Assembly: GCA_045603125.1 (NCBI GenBank)
Contig: JAZULN010000021.1
Coordinates: 5,568-69,567, forward strand
DNA: 64,000 nt
From: CAKSFT01 sp045603125
GTDB lineage: Bacteria; Bacillota; Clostridia; UBA1381
Reading direction: 5' to 3'
Below, in pieces: positions 23,866 through 32,074 of the stretch. The notes below the pieces were generated by a model, which saw only the letters and a list, made by a program, of their open reading frames with translations, was not told the origin of the DNA and ran no database searches. The position numbers and the translations under genes are program-made. Position 1 is the stretch's first letter. Each line of letters opens with the position of its first letter.

Positions 23866-25482
23866 TTAACTCTTTCTTTTTAAAAAAGACAGGCTGCCGT
23901 CGGGAGATAGCATAGAAAGGGTCAGGATATATGCCAAAAATCCGGAAAATGCACTAAACACGAGGGCAATAAAGCGGAATTTAAATATGTATTCTAATGG
24001 AAGTAAGGTTAGTTTTATTACAATAAACATAGGGATTGCCGAAAGGATTATCGAAAAAATCTCCCTTTTTTGAAACTTAATCCCTAATGTTTTTTTAAGA
24101 AGCAAGCCTTCAGAAATCATAATTATAAAAAAGGCTAAATTTGAGCTGATTATTGCACCATAGATATTAAGATAGGGGATTTTGATTAAAATTAGGTTTC
24201 CCAAAAGCTTAATTCCGATGCCTAAAAGGTTTATAAAAAATGGTTCAAAAACCCTTCCCGCCGAATGGAAAATGGAGGTAAAAATCTGAGAAAGGCTCAA
24301 AAAAATCAGACAAGGGGAAATTAGTGTTAACATCTTTGCTGAGGCGGTGTTGTGAAAAAGAAGATGTAAAATACTCTCAGATGAGGTCATAAAAAGCACC
24401 GCCGCCGGCACTGAAAATGTGAGGGAAAGGTTTATTGCTGTCTTAGAATTTTTGCGGACTGATGCCATATCACCCCGGGCTATGCCGCCGGCAATTAAGG
24501 GGAGAATTGTGACAGATAGTGTGGCAATCATACCCAATGGCAGATGGAATACCGTGAGGGCATAGCCGGAATACGCGCCGTAGAGCCAACGTGCCCCTTC
24601 GCCTGACAGTTTCAGGGTGTGCTGTAGGTTATCAAAAAGGGTGGTGTAGCTTGAAAAGTCAAGCAGGAAGGCTCGGGCACTCGTTGGGTTAAAGCGTATA
24701 TTTAAAAGCTGATTTCGAATCAGGGCAGTGTCTAAAATATTTAAGGCGGATAGGGCGGTCTGGGATATAAATAATGGAAGTGCCACCGCCATTATCGATG
24801 AATATATGGTTTTATAGGACTTGTCGGGGATTATGGTTTTGGGGGTAGTTTTTTTATAAAAAAGATATATTAAACCTAAAAGAAGGGTTGCTAAAATCTC
24901 GCCGGTGGTGACCCCGAAGATTGCGGCACCTGTTTTGATGCTCACCTGTTGGTTTATAAATAAAACCGCTAAAATAAATCCTACAAGGAGCCGCACCAGG
25001 GATTCCACCACCTGTATAACTGCGGTTGGAATAAGAGTTTTTGAGCCTTGAAAATAGCTTTTATATGCATTTCCCCAGGCTACAAAAAATATGGCGGGGG
25101 ATATGATTTTTATGGATATTTCAGCACTCGGGTCCTTCATTGCAAAGGCTAAAGGCTTTGCCAAAAAGTAAAGAATTAGGGAGGATAGCCCGCCGATTGC
25201 CATAAGAAGCCATTTTGAAAATCTGACGGTCTTTAGGGCGTCGGCCGGCTTTTTTAGTGCCATATCCTGAGAAATAAGCCGGGATGTTGCAAGGGGGATT
25301 CCTGATATTACGAGGGTTAAAAACATGGAATATACCGAGGATGCGGTGGAGTAGATAGCCATTCCTTCCTCTTTTAATATGTATGTTAAAGGGATTTTAA
25401 AGAGAGCTCCGAGGATTTTTGAAATTACGTTTGCGATTATAAGAATTAAGCTTGCCTTAAAAAAACTGTTATCTTCTTTCAT
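23866..25482 (-). CDS. SpoVB/YabM-type polysaccharide flippase (MOP family)
   Basis: A 538-residue protein with about 14 membrane helices. The N-terminus SLILIIANVISKILGALFKIPLTYIL is characteristic of the MurJ/SpoVB branch of lipid-linked oligosaccharide flippases. In B. subtilis the homologue yabM lies between spoVT and yabN (mazG). Here the gene is next to mazG but transcribed away from it, indicating a local inversion. Likely role: export of a spore- or wall-related lipid-linked sugar; substrate not shown. Confidence 0.88.
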   Translation of the reverse strand: MKEDNSFFKASLILIIANVISKILGALFKIPLTYILKEEGMAIYSTASSVYSMFLTLVISGIPLATSRLISQDMALKKPADALKTVRFSKWLLMAIGGLSSLILYFLAKPLAFAMKDPSAEISIKIISPAIFFVAWGNAYKSYFQGSKTLIPTAVIQVVESLVRLLVGFILAVLFINQQVSIKTGAAIFGVTTGEILATLLLGLIYLFYKKTTPKTIIPDKSYKTIYSSIMAVALPLFISQTALSALNILDTALIRNQLLNIRFNPTSARAFLLDFSSYTTLFDNLQHTLKLSGEGARWLYGAYSGYALTVFHLPLGMIATLSVTILPLIAGGIARGDMASVRKNSKTAINLSLTFSVPAAVLFMTSSESILHLLFHNTASAKMLTLISPCLIFLSLSQIFTSIFHSAGRVFEPFFINLLGIGIKLLGNLILIKIPYLNIYGAIISSNLAFFIIMISEGLLLKKTLGIKFQKREIFSIILSAIPMFIVIKLTLLPLEYIFKFRFIALVFSAFSGFLAYILTLSMLSPDGSLSFLKRKS

Positions 25483-25507
25483 TTTTTACCGCCTTTTAAA
25501 ATTTTTC

Positions 25508-25536
25508 TTGTTATAACAATTTATTTGTGATATACT
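25508..25536 (+). promoter_or_regulatory. Promoter of mazG
   Basis: TTGTTA (25508-25513), 17 bases, TATACT (25531-25536), about 39 bases before the mazG start. Confidence 0.6.
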
Positions 25537-25574
25537 TCAATTATGAATACAAGAGGTTTAAAAGGAGAATAAAT

Positions 25575-26360
25575 ATGGACATAAAAGAAAAATATACAAT
25601 AGATGATTTATTAGAGATTGTCACAACTTTAAGAGCTCCCGGTGGTTGTCCATGGGACAGAGCCCAGACCCATGACACTATAAAAAAGAGCATGATTGAA
25701 GAGGTTTATGAAACAATTGATGCTATTGATAATAACGACGATAAGATGTTTGCGAATGAGCTTGGGGACCTGCTTTTACAGATAGTTTTACATGCGGTTA
25801 TTGCCAAAGAAAGAGATGCTTTTGATTTTTCGGTTATATTAAAAGAAATTTGTGATAAACTAATTACCAGACACACCCATGTTTTTGGTAATGTTAAGGC
25901 AAAGGATGAAAAGGATGCCCTTAAGACCTGGGAAGAGAATAAGAAAAAGGAAAAGGGTCAAAAAAGCTACAGCGAAATAATCAGCGATATCCCCAAAGGC
26001 TTGCCGGCTTTAATGAATGCCCAGAAGGTTCAGAAAAAGGCAAAGTCAAGCGGGTTTGACTGGACAAATACCGAGGATGTGTTTGAAAAGTTAAGAGAGG
26101 AAATAGATGAGCTTGAGGAGGCATATAACAGTGAAGGGGCGGATAGGATAAAGGAAGAGTATGGGGATGTACTCTTTTCAATGGTAAATCTTGGGAGGTT
26201 TTTGGAGGTGGATTCCGAAACTGAGCTTTTGAGGGCAACAAAAAAATTCACCGAAAGATTTATAAAAATGGAGAATATGGCAAAGGATAAAAATACAAAT
26301 CTAGACCAATTATCGCTTATGGAAATGAATAAATTGTGGGAAAAAGCCAAAGAAAAGTGA
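25575..26360 (+). CDS. mazG: Nucleoside triphosphate pyrophosphohydrolase MazG
   Basis: A 261-residue protein with two MazG domains in tandem. The first carries LRAPGGCPWDRAQTH, EEVYET and ELGDLLLQ (metal-binding E-x-x-E and E-x-x-D). The second carries REEIDELEEA and EEYGDVLFSMVNL. It hydrolyses NTPs to NMP and pyrophosphate, cleaning damaged nucleotides. Unlike B. subtilis YabN it lacks the N-terminal tetrapyrrole-methylase domain, so it is the short form. ATG 25575 follows AAAGGAGAAT; the frame upstream is not used. Confidence 0.94.
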   Translation: MDIKEKYTIDDLLEIVTTLRAPGGCPWDRAQTHDTIKKSMIEEVYETIDAIDNNDDKMFANELGDLLLQIVLHAVIAKERDAFDFSVILKEICDKLITRHTHVFGNVKAKDEKDALKTWEENKKKEKGQKSYSEIISDIPKGLPALMNAQKVQKKAKSSGFDWTNTEDVFEKLREEIDELEEAYNSEGADRIKEEYGDVLFSMVNLGRFLEVDSETELLRATKKFTERFIKMENMAKDKNTNLDQLSLMEMNKLWEKAKEK

Positions 26361-26399
26361 TAAATTTTAAATATTTTGTGAAAAATTATAAAAATACTC

Positions 26400-26428
26400 T
26401 TGACAAAAGAAAAAAATTTATATAAAAT
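26400..26428 (+). promoter_or_regulatory. Strong promoter of the HU gene
   Basis: TTGACA (26400-26405), 17 bases, TAAAAT (26423-26428), with an A-rich spacer. This suits an abundant nucleoid protein. Confidence 0.8.
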
Positions 26429-26482
26429 AGATGCAAGTGGGAAATAAAACCCAAATATAGTTTAACTTAGGAGGATAAAGTT

Positions 26483-26758
26483 ATGAACAAGTCAGAATTA
26501 ATCGCATCTGTTGCAGAACAAGCTGCATTATCAAAGAAGGATGCAGAAAAGGCAATAAACGCTGTTGTTGAAACAATCTCTGGTGCTTTGGCAGAAGGTG
26601 AAAAGATCCAACTTATGGGATTCGGTACATTCGAAGTTAGAGCAAGAGAAGCAAGAACAGGTAAGAACCCAAGAACTGGCGAAACAATCAAGATCTCTGC
26701 TTCAAAAGTTCCTGCTTTCAAGGCTGGTCAAGCATTAAAGAACGCTGTTAACAAATAA
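26483..26758 (+). CDS. hup: HU-family DNA-binding protein
   Basis: A 91-residue histone-like dimeric protein that bends DNA. Signature GFGTFEVRAREARTGKNPRT (about 46-65) holds the DNA-gripping arm, and the C-terminus ends FKAGQALKNAVN. Codon use is visibly more biased than in neighbouring genes, consistent with high expression. TTAGGAGGAT precedes the ATG, and it has its own strong promoter and terminator inside the mazG-yab cluster. Confidence 0.97.
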   Translation: MNKSELIASVAEQAALSKKDAEKAINAVVETISGALAEGEKIQLMGFGTFEVRAREARTGKNPRTGETIKISASKVPAFKAGQALKNAVNK

Positions 26759-26773
26759 TTTTTAGCAGAGTGA

Positions 26774-26810
26774 AAAGGACTTCTCTTTTAAAAGAAGTCC
26801 TTTATTTTTT
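26774..26810 (+). terminator. HU terminator
   Basis: An 11-bp stem AAAGGACTTCT/AGAAGTCCTTT with an eight-base loop, followed by ATTTTTT. Confidence 0.9.
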
Positions 26811-26827
26811 ATAAAAAGGAGAAATTT

Positions 26828-27070
26828 ATGCGTTTAGATAAATATTTGAAGGTTTCAAGGCTTATAAAAAGACGCACTATTGCAAATGAGGCTTGCGATG
26901 CTGGAAGGATTTCGGTAAACGGTAAGGTGGCAAAGGCATCTTACGATGTTAAGGTGGGCGATGTGATTGAGGTTCAACTTGGTGAAAAGCTGCTTCGGGC
27001 AGAGGTACTGCAGGTTTTGGAACATGCTCTTAAAAACGATGCGGTTTTGATGTATAAAATACTGTCATAA
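26828..27070 (+). CDS. rqcP: S4-domain RNA-binding protein RqcP (YabO)
   Basis: An 80-residue S4 domain, MRLDKYLKVSRLIKRRTIAN, then DAGRISVNGKVAKASYDVKVGD (split over the loop). In B. subtilis the orthologue YabO/RqcP works with RqcH to add Ala tails to stalled nascent chains. Position before yabP, yabQ, divIC and yabR supports this identity over Hsp15. AAAAAGGAGA precedes the ATG. Confidence 0.9.
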   Translation: MRLDKYLKVSRLIKRRTIANEACDAGRISVNGKVAKASYDVKVGDVIEVQLGEKLLRAEVLQVLEHALKNDAVLMYKILS

Positions 27071-27124
27071 TAAAGAACCTTCCGAATAAAATGATAAGGA
27101 AAACTTGATTCGGAGGGTTTAATA

Positions 27125-27424
27125 ATGGTTATAGACGAAAAAAGAGCAAAAATTTCGGAGGAGAGAAAACCAAACCATAAGCTTATAATGGAGGATAGGG
27201 CGCGGCTTACCATTGGCGGAGTGGAGAATGTGGAGAGCTTTTCCGACTGTTTGGTTTTACTCGACACTTCTATGGGAAGATTAGCTATAAAGGGTGAAAA
27301 TCTTCATATAAATAAGCTTGATGTCACGGGTGGAGACTTTTCTTTAGATGGAAAAGTTAACTCCTTAGAATACCAGAAAAAGTCGGGTAAAAAAGGCGGA
27401 TTTTTAGAAAATCTTTTCAAGTAG
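27125..27424 (+). CDS. yabP: Sporulation protein YabP
   Basis: A 99-residue beta-rich protein of the YabP/YqfC family. The pattern MEDRARLTIGGVENVESFSD, then LDTSMGRLAIKGENLHINKLDV, is diagnostic. It is required for efficient spore formation in Bacillus, with no defined biochemical activity. It sits 54 bases after rqcP and 12 before yabQ. Confidence 0.92.
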   Translation: MVIDEKRAKISEERKPNHKLIMEDRARLTIGGVENVESFSDCLVLLDTSMGRLAIKGENLHINKLDVTGGDFSLDGKVNSLEYQKKSGKKGGFLENLFK

Positions 27425-27436
27425 AGAGGATTTAAG

Positions 27437-28048
27437 ATGAAACCTATTTTATCAAAAGAGCTTTTGGCCTTTTTTGCAATGGTGGGGCTAGGGGGTCTGA
27501 TTGGTGTGATTTTTGACCTTTTAAGGGCATTTAGAAAAATTATAAAGAGGGATTTTTTTGTCCACATAACCGACATAATTTTCTGGGTTTCCGCATTTTT
27601 TGTAACGGTTATAACTCTCTATCTTTTTTTAGATGGGGAGTTAAGATTTTTTTTGGTGATTTCTGCGTTTTTGAGCATGATTTTATATTTTTTAATCCTC
27701 TCAAAATGGGTTAAATATCTTTTTTTAAAAGTTTTAGAATTTTTTTTCGCGATTTTTAAATTTATTTTTAAAATACTCTTGACACCGCTTGAATTTTTGT
27801 ATAAAATTCTATTGATAAGGACTTTTATAAAATTACGAAAATTTTTAGATAAATTGAAAAAAAAGAGAGGTTGTCATAATGAGGAGAATTCCTGCCGTAA
27901 CGGTTTCTTTAATCGTTGCATTTTTACTGGTAAAAGGTATTGTAAAGCAACCGGAAATAACAAACAACAAAGAAAAAATTCAAAATTTAAATATGGAAAT
28001 AGCAGAACAACAGGAAAAGCTAAACGAGTTAGACGGTCTGATGGATAA
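27437..28048 (+). CDS. yabQ: Spore cortex protein YabQ (long overlap with divIC)
   Basis: A 203-residue membrane protein with about four helices in residues 8-125 and a basic amphipathic tail (FIKLRKFLDKLKKKRGC) to about residue 146. It belongs to the YabQ family of cortex formation. The last 57 codons run in a different frame across the start of divIC (27879-28048). That overlapping part is polar, unlike any YabQ tail I know, and may be extra sequence created by loss of an earlier stop. The conserved part is intact. Confidence 0.82.
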   Translation: MKPILSKELLAFFAMVGLGGLIGVIFDLLRAFRKIIKRDFFVHITDIIFWVSAFFVTVITLYLFLDGELRFFLVISAFLSMILYFLILSKWVKYLFLKVLEFFFAIFKFIFKILLTPLEFLYKILLIRTFIKLRKFLDKLKKKRGCHNEENSCRNGFFNRCIFTGKRYCKATGNNKQQRKNSKFKYGNSRTTGKAKRVRRSDG

Positions 28049-28145
28049 AGTCGACACCGATGAGTACATAGAAAAAGTTGCAAGAGAAAAACTTGACCTT
28101 GTTAAGGAAAATGAAATCATCTTTATAGATGTTGCGTCAGAGTAA
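27879..28145 (+). CDS. divIC: Septum formation initiator DivIC/FtsB type
   Basis: An 88-residue bitopic protein with one helix (about 6-18), a coiled coil (30-60: KIQNLNMEIAEQQEKLNELDG), then the conserved VDTDEYIEKVAREKLDLVKENEIIF. It forms the FtsL-DivIC-DivIB complex at the division site. AGAGAGGTTG precedes the ATG. Starts inside the 3' end of yabQ. Confidence 0.9.
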   Translation: MRRIPAVTVSLIVAFLLVKGIVKQPEITNNKEKIQNLNMEIAEQQEKLNELDGLMDKVDTDEYIEKVAREKLDLVKENEIIFIDVASE

Positions 28146-28186
28146 TATACAAAAATTTATCCCCTGAGGAGGAAAAGAAGGATAAA

Positions 28187-28633
28187 ATGGCAATCGAGGT
28201 TGGAAACATATTAGAAGGTAAAATTGTAAATGTCATGCCTTTTGGTGCTTTTGTGGCACTCCCTGAAGACAAGACAGGTCTTGTACATATTTCGGAGATT
28301 TCGTCAGAATATGTGGAGGACATAAACACCTGCATAAAACGCGGCGATGTGGTGAAGGTTAAGGTTATAAAGATTGAAGACACAGGGAAAATCAGTCTTT
28401 CAATTAAAAAGGCAGAAGAGAAAAAGCGCGAGAAGAAAAAGGAAGAAAAACCTCAAAAACCGGCCATTATAAGACCGGCTGACATTGATTGGTCAAGAAA
28501 AGATGAAGATTTATCTTTTGAAGATAAACTGAGTAAATTCAAGCAAGACAGTGATGAAAAGATGCTGTCACTAAAGCGTAGTAACGAGTCCAAGCGTTCG
28601 GGTGGCTACAAAAGAGGCGGAAGTTCATACTAA
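28187..28633 (+). CDS. yabR: S1-domain RNA-binding protein YabR
   Basis: A 148-residue protein with an S1 OB fold at residues 1-72 (VGNILEGKIVNVMPFGAFVAL, HISEIS, VKVKVIKIEDTGKISLSIK). A charged, low-complexity tail rich in Lys and Glu, then Arg and Gly, follows. It is a general-stress-like RNA-binding protein of unclear target. GAGGAGGAAAAG precedes the ATG. Last gene of the conserved cluster, followed by a terminator. Confidence 0.9.
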   Translation: MAIEVGNILEGKIVNVMPFGAFVALPEDKTGLVHISEISSEYVEDINTCIKRGDVVKVKVIKIEDTGKISLSIKKAEEKKREKKKEEKPQKPAIIRPADIDWSRKDEDLSFEDKLSKFKQDSDEKMLSLKRSNESKRSGGYKRGGSSY

Positions 28634-28639
28634 AATATT

Positions 28640-28666
28640 AAGGAGGATTCGTTCCTCCTTTTTTGT
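28640..28666 (+). terminator. yabR terminator
   Basis: An eight-bp stem AAGGAGGA/TCCTCCTT with a five-base loop and a TTTTTT tail. Confidence 0.85.
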
Positions 28667-28702
28667 CATTTTACTGTGGAAAAAGAAAAAAGAGGTGCAA
28701 AA

Positions 28703-30175
28703 ATGAGAAAAATAAATCTTACAATGCTAACAGATTTTTATGAGTTTACCATGTCAAACGGTTTTTTCAATGAAGGGTATGGAGAAAAAATCGCGTATTT
28801 TGATATGTTTTTTAGGTCAAACCCAGATAACGGTGGGTTTTCTATAATGGCAGGAGTCGAGCAGATTGTTGAATATATAAAGGATCTGGAGTTTGGACCT
28901 GAGGAGATTGAATATCTTGAGAGTAAGAAAATCTTTAGTGAGGAATTTATAGAATATTTAAGAAATTTCAAGTTCTCGTGCGACGTATGGGCAATCCCTG
29001 AGGGAACACCAATATTCCCGGGTGAGCCTATTGTTGTTGTAAGAGGCCCTGTCGTTCAGGCTCAATTCTTAGAAACTATGATACTTCTTACCATCAACCA
29101 TCAAAGCCTGATTGCCACAAAGGCCAATAGAATTGTAAGAGCGGCTGGTGGACGCCCTGTTATGGAATTTGGCTCACGCCGTGCCCAAGGCTATGATGCG
29201 GCAATTTTAGGGGCAAGAGCTGCCTTTATCGGCGGATGTGCCGGAACCGCATGTGTATCTGCTGATTTAGAATATGGTGTGCCGGCACTTGGCACTATGG
29301 CACACAGTTGGGTTCAGTTATTTGATACAGAATACGACGCATTTTTAGCTTATGCAAAAAATTATCCCGACAACTGTACTCTACTTGTCGATACCTATAA
29401 CGTCTTAAAGTCGGGTGTACCGAATGCGATAAAGGTATTTAATGAGTACCTTGTCCCGAGAGGTTATAGACCAAAGGGCATTAGAATCGACAGTGGTGAC
29501 ATTACCTATCTATCTAAAAAATGCAGAAAGATGTTAGACGATGCAGGGTTCCCCGACTGTGGAATTGTTGCATCCAATTCACTTGACGAGTATCTGATAA
29601 GAGATACACTGGCACAAGGTGCGAAAATCGATTCCTTTGGTGTTGGCGAAAGACTTATAACCTCAAAATCTTCACCTGTTTTTGGCGGGGTATATAAGCT
29701 TGTGGCGGTTGAAGACGGCGATGGACAAATTATCCCGAAAATCAAGATAAGTGAGAATGTAGCAAAGATTACGACACCTGGATTTAAACAGGTATATAGA
29801 CTTTATTCGAAGGAAAATTCGGCAGCGATTGCCGATGTTATAACCCTTTTTGACGAAGAGATGCCGGAGGGTGAATATGAGTTATTCGATCCGGAACATA
29901 CATGGAAAAAGAAAAAGGTTAAGGATTTTTATGCACGTCCCCTTCTAAAACAGATTTTTAATAAGGGCGAGCTTGTTTATCAAAATCCGGAGCTTAAAGT
30001 CTTGAAGGAGTACTGTAAGATGGAAGTGGAAGGACTTTGGGAGGAAGTAAAGCGTTTTGAAAATCCGCACAAATACTATGTAGATATGTCGAAAAAGTTG
30101 TGGGAAATAAAGAACGATATGCTTGAGAAGTTCCAAAACGGAGTTATAAATGGAAACAAAGATAGTCAAAATTGA
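28703..30175 (+). CDS. pncB: Nicotinate phosphoribosyltransferase
   Basis: A 490-residue NAD-salvage enzyme that joins nicotinate and PRPP using ATP. Family signatures: NLTMLTDFYEFTMSNG at the N-terminus, the MEFGSRRAQGYDAA phosphoribosyl-binding stretch, GTMAHSWVQLF with the phospho-accepting His, and IRIDSGDITYLSK. ATG 28703 follows AAGAGGTG; the frame upstream is unused. Its 3' end overlaps the next gene by 26 bases, indicating one transcript. Confidence 0.95.
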   Translation: MRKINLTMLTDFYEFTMSNGFFNEGYGEKIAYFDMFFRSNPDNGGFSIMAGVEQIVEYIKDLEFGPEEIEYLESKKIFSEEFIEYLRNFKFSCDVWAIPEGTPIFPGEPIVVVRGPVVQAQFLETMILLTINHQSLIATKANRIVRAAGGRPVMEFGSRRAQGYDAAILGARAAFIGGCAGTACVSADLEYGVPALGTMAHSWVQLFDTEYDAFLAYAKNYPDNCTLLVDTYNVLKSGVPNAIKVFNEYLVPRGYRPKGIRIDSGDITYLSKKCRKMLDDAGFPDCGIVASNSLDEYLIRDTLAQGAKIDSFGVGERLITSKSSPVFGGVYKLVAVEDGDGQIIPKIKISENVAKITTPGFKQVYRLYSKENSAAIADVITLFDEEMPEGEYELFDPEHTWKKKKVKDFYARPLLKQIFNKGELVYQNPELKVLKEYCKMEVEGLWEEVKRFENPHKYYVDMSKKLWEIKNDMLEKFQNGVINGNKDSQN

Positions 30176-31178
30176 TGATAAAAATATAGATATCCGGGCG
30201 TTGGAGTGCCTTGGCAAAATCATAAGAGCCGGCGGCCTTGTGGCCTTTCCTACCGAAACGGTTTACGGGCTTGGGGCAGATGCTTTGAACGAAGATGCCG
30301 TTAAAAAAATTTTTGAAGCCAAAAATCGACCGGCAGATAATCCGTTGATTGTTCATTTTTGTGAGATTTCGGACATTTCAGAGGTTGCACATTTAACCAA
30401 CGCGGCAAAAAAGGTACTTGAAAAGTTTTCGCCGGGGCCTTTGACGGTTATTTTGAAAAAGAAGCCAACTGTCGGTAAAAATGTAACGGCAGAGCTAGAT
30501 ACTGTGGCGGTAAGAATACCGGAGAGTAAAACAGCCAGGGCGTTTATAAAGACAGCGGGCCGCCCCATTGCAGCACCTAGTGCCAACCTTTCAGGGAAAC
30601 CCAGCCCGACCCGATTTGTGGATGTATTTGAGGATATGTCGGGTAGGATTGACGCAATAATTGATGGTGCTGACTGCTCGGTTGGGGTGGAATCTACCGT
30701 TTTGGATATGACAGGAGAAAAACCGGTAATTTTAAGACCGGGTGGTGTGACGCTAAAGGAAATTCAAGCGATACTCCCTGATGCCGAGGTGGACAAGCAT
30801 GTTTTAGAGGCAGTTTCAAAAGACGAAACTCCCAAAAGTCCCGGCATGAAATATAAACACTATGCACCTGATGCGGAGGTTTATGTTATAGAAGGGGACA
30901 CTAAAAACACCAACGAAAAGATAAGAGAACTACTAGCGGAAAATAGAGATAAAAAGGTTGGGGTTTTCTCTCTTGGAGAGGACTTTTCTGCCGATTGTGT
31001 AATCTATGCCGGATGCGACAATAAAGAATATGCAAAAAATCTATTTGCCGCACTAAGAGAGTTTGACCGCCGTGGTATGGATATTGTTTTTGCACAGTTT
31101 AAAAATGATGATGACTATGGTTTGGCGGTAAAAAACCGATTATATAAATCGGCGGCAAACCGGGTTTTTAGAGTTTGA
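30150..31178 (+). CDS. ywlC: L-threonylcarbamoyladenylate synthase (Sua5 type)
   Basis: A 342-residue enzyme making threonylcarbamoyl-AMP from Thr, bicarbonate and ATP, the first step of tRNA t6A37 synthesis. Residues 15-200 form the YrdC fold (GGLVAFPTETVYGLGADA, KNRPADNPLIVH, APSANLSGKPSPT). Residues 235-340 form the C-terminal Sua5 domain, joined by a SPGMKYKHYAPDA linker that closes over the active site. tsaD, the enzyme of the next step, lies 0.9 kb downstream. Confidence 0.95.
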   Translation: METKIVKIDDKNIDIRALECLGKIIRAGGLVAFPTETVYGLGADALNEDAVKKIFEAKNRPADNPLIVHFCEISDISEVAHLTNAAKKVLEKFSPGPLTVILKKKPTVGKNVTAELDTVAVRIPESKTARAFIKTAGRPIAAPSANLSGKPSPTRFVDVFEDMSGRIDAIIDGADCSVGVESTVLDMTGEKPVILRPGGVTLKEIQAILPDAEVDKHVLEAVSKDETPKSPGMKYKHYAPDAEVYVIEGDTKNTNEKIRELLAENRDKKVGVFSLGEDFSADCVIYAGCDNKEYAKNLFAALREFDRRGMDIVFAQFKNDDDYGLAVKNRLYKSAANRVFRV

Positions 31179-31189
31179 GGAGAATATAG

Positions 31190-31621
31190 ATGAATATACT
31201 GTTTGTTTGTACTGGTAACACCTGCAGAAGTCCTATGGCGGCTGCCTTAATGAATAAGATTGCCGAGGACGAGGACTTGGATATTCGCATTGAGTCGGCA
31301 GGTATATTTGCAGAAGATGGCGAGCCGGCATCAACCGAGGCCATTGTTACCATGAAAAAATACGATATAGATCTTTTGGGGCATCATGCTCAACAGATAA
31401 ATTCAGAGCTTATAGAAAAAAGCGATTTAATCCTTACAATGACTGAGGGTCAAAAAATGTTATTTGCCGATGTAGCTGATAAAAAGGTATATACCGTTTG
31501 CGAATATGCCGGTGTTCCTGGCGACATTGACGACCCTTATGGCGGAGATGTGGAAGAATATGAAGAAGTTGCCGAAATGTTATATCTTGCACTTCAGGCT
31601 ATGGTGGAGAAATTAAGATGA
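31190..31621 (+). CDS. ywlE: Low-molecular-weight protein arginine phosphatase
   Basis: A 143-residue LMW-PTP fold protein. P-loop CTGNTCRS with nucleophile Cys7 and Arg13; general acid in DDPYGG (Asp115). Thr11 in the loop, rather than the Ile of tyrosine phosphatases, is the determinant of phospho-arginine specificity shown for B. subtilis YwlE, so arginine phosphatase is inferred. Its neighbours sua5 and tsaD match the ywl order of Bacillus in part. AGGAGAAT precedes the ATG. Confidence 0.9.
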   Translation: MNILFVCTGNTCRSPMAAALMNKIAEDEDLDIRIESAGIFAEDGEPASTEAIVTMKKYDIDLLGHHAQQINSELIEKSDLILTMTEGQKMLFADVADKKVYTVCEYAGVPGDIDDPYGGDVEEYEEVAEMLYLALQAMVEKLR

Positions 31622-32061
31622 TATCGTTAAGATATATGAAAAAAGAGGACATCGACGGAGTTTTAACGGTTGAAAAAGAGTCCTTTTCAACCCCGTGGAC
31701 CGAAAAGCTTTTTTATGATGAGGTTGAAAATCCAAGAACTGTTTACTTTGTTGCCGTAACCGATAACGGAGAAATTGTGGGCTATGGTGGAATGTGGCAC
31801 GTGGTCGATGAGGGACAGATAACCAACATCGCAGTTAAAAAGAATTGTAGAGGCGAGGGTGTAGGGTCAAAGATTCTTGAATCACTTATAAAGTGGGCGA
31901 AGGATAATGAAATTTTGGTAATACAGCTTGAGCTAAGAGAAGGAAATACTGCGGCTTTTGGACTATATAAAAAGTACGGTTTTTCCGTGGTTGGAAAGCG
32001 AAAGGACTACTATAAAAATCCGACAGAAGACGCAATCTTAATGGATTTAGCAGTAAACTAA
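31618..32061 (+). CDS. rimI: [Ribosomal protein S18]-alanine N-acetyltransferase
   Basis: A 147-residue GNAT acetyltransferase, MISLRYMKKEDIDGVLTVEK, with the acetyl-CoA loop VKKNCRGEGVGSKILE and the RimI-type end YGFSVVGKRKDYY. It is predicted to acetylate the N-terminus of ribosomal protein S18. The start overlaps the ywlE stop by four bases (ATGA). rimI next to tsaD is a common bacterial arrangement. Confidence 0.92.
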   Translation: MISLRYMKKEDIDGVLTVEKESFSTPWTEKLFYDEVENPRTVYFVAVTDNGEIVGYGGMWHVVDEGQITNIAVKKNCRGEGVGSKILESLIKWAKDNEILVIQLELREGNTAAFGLYKKYGFSVVGKRKDYYKNPTEDAILMDLAVN

Positions 32062-32074
32062 AGTGAGGTTTTAA

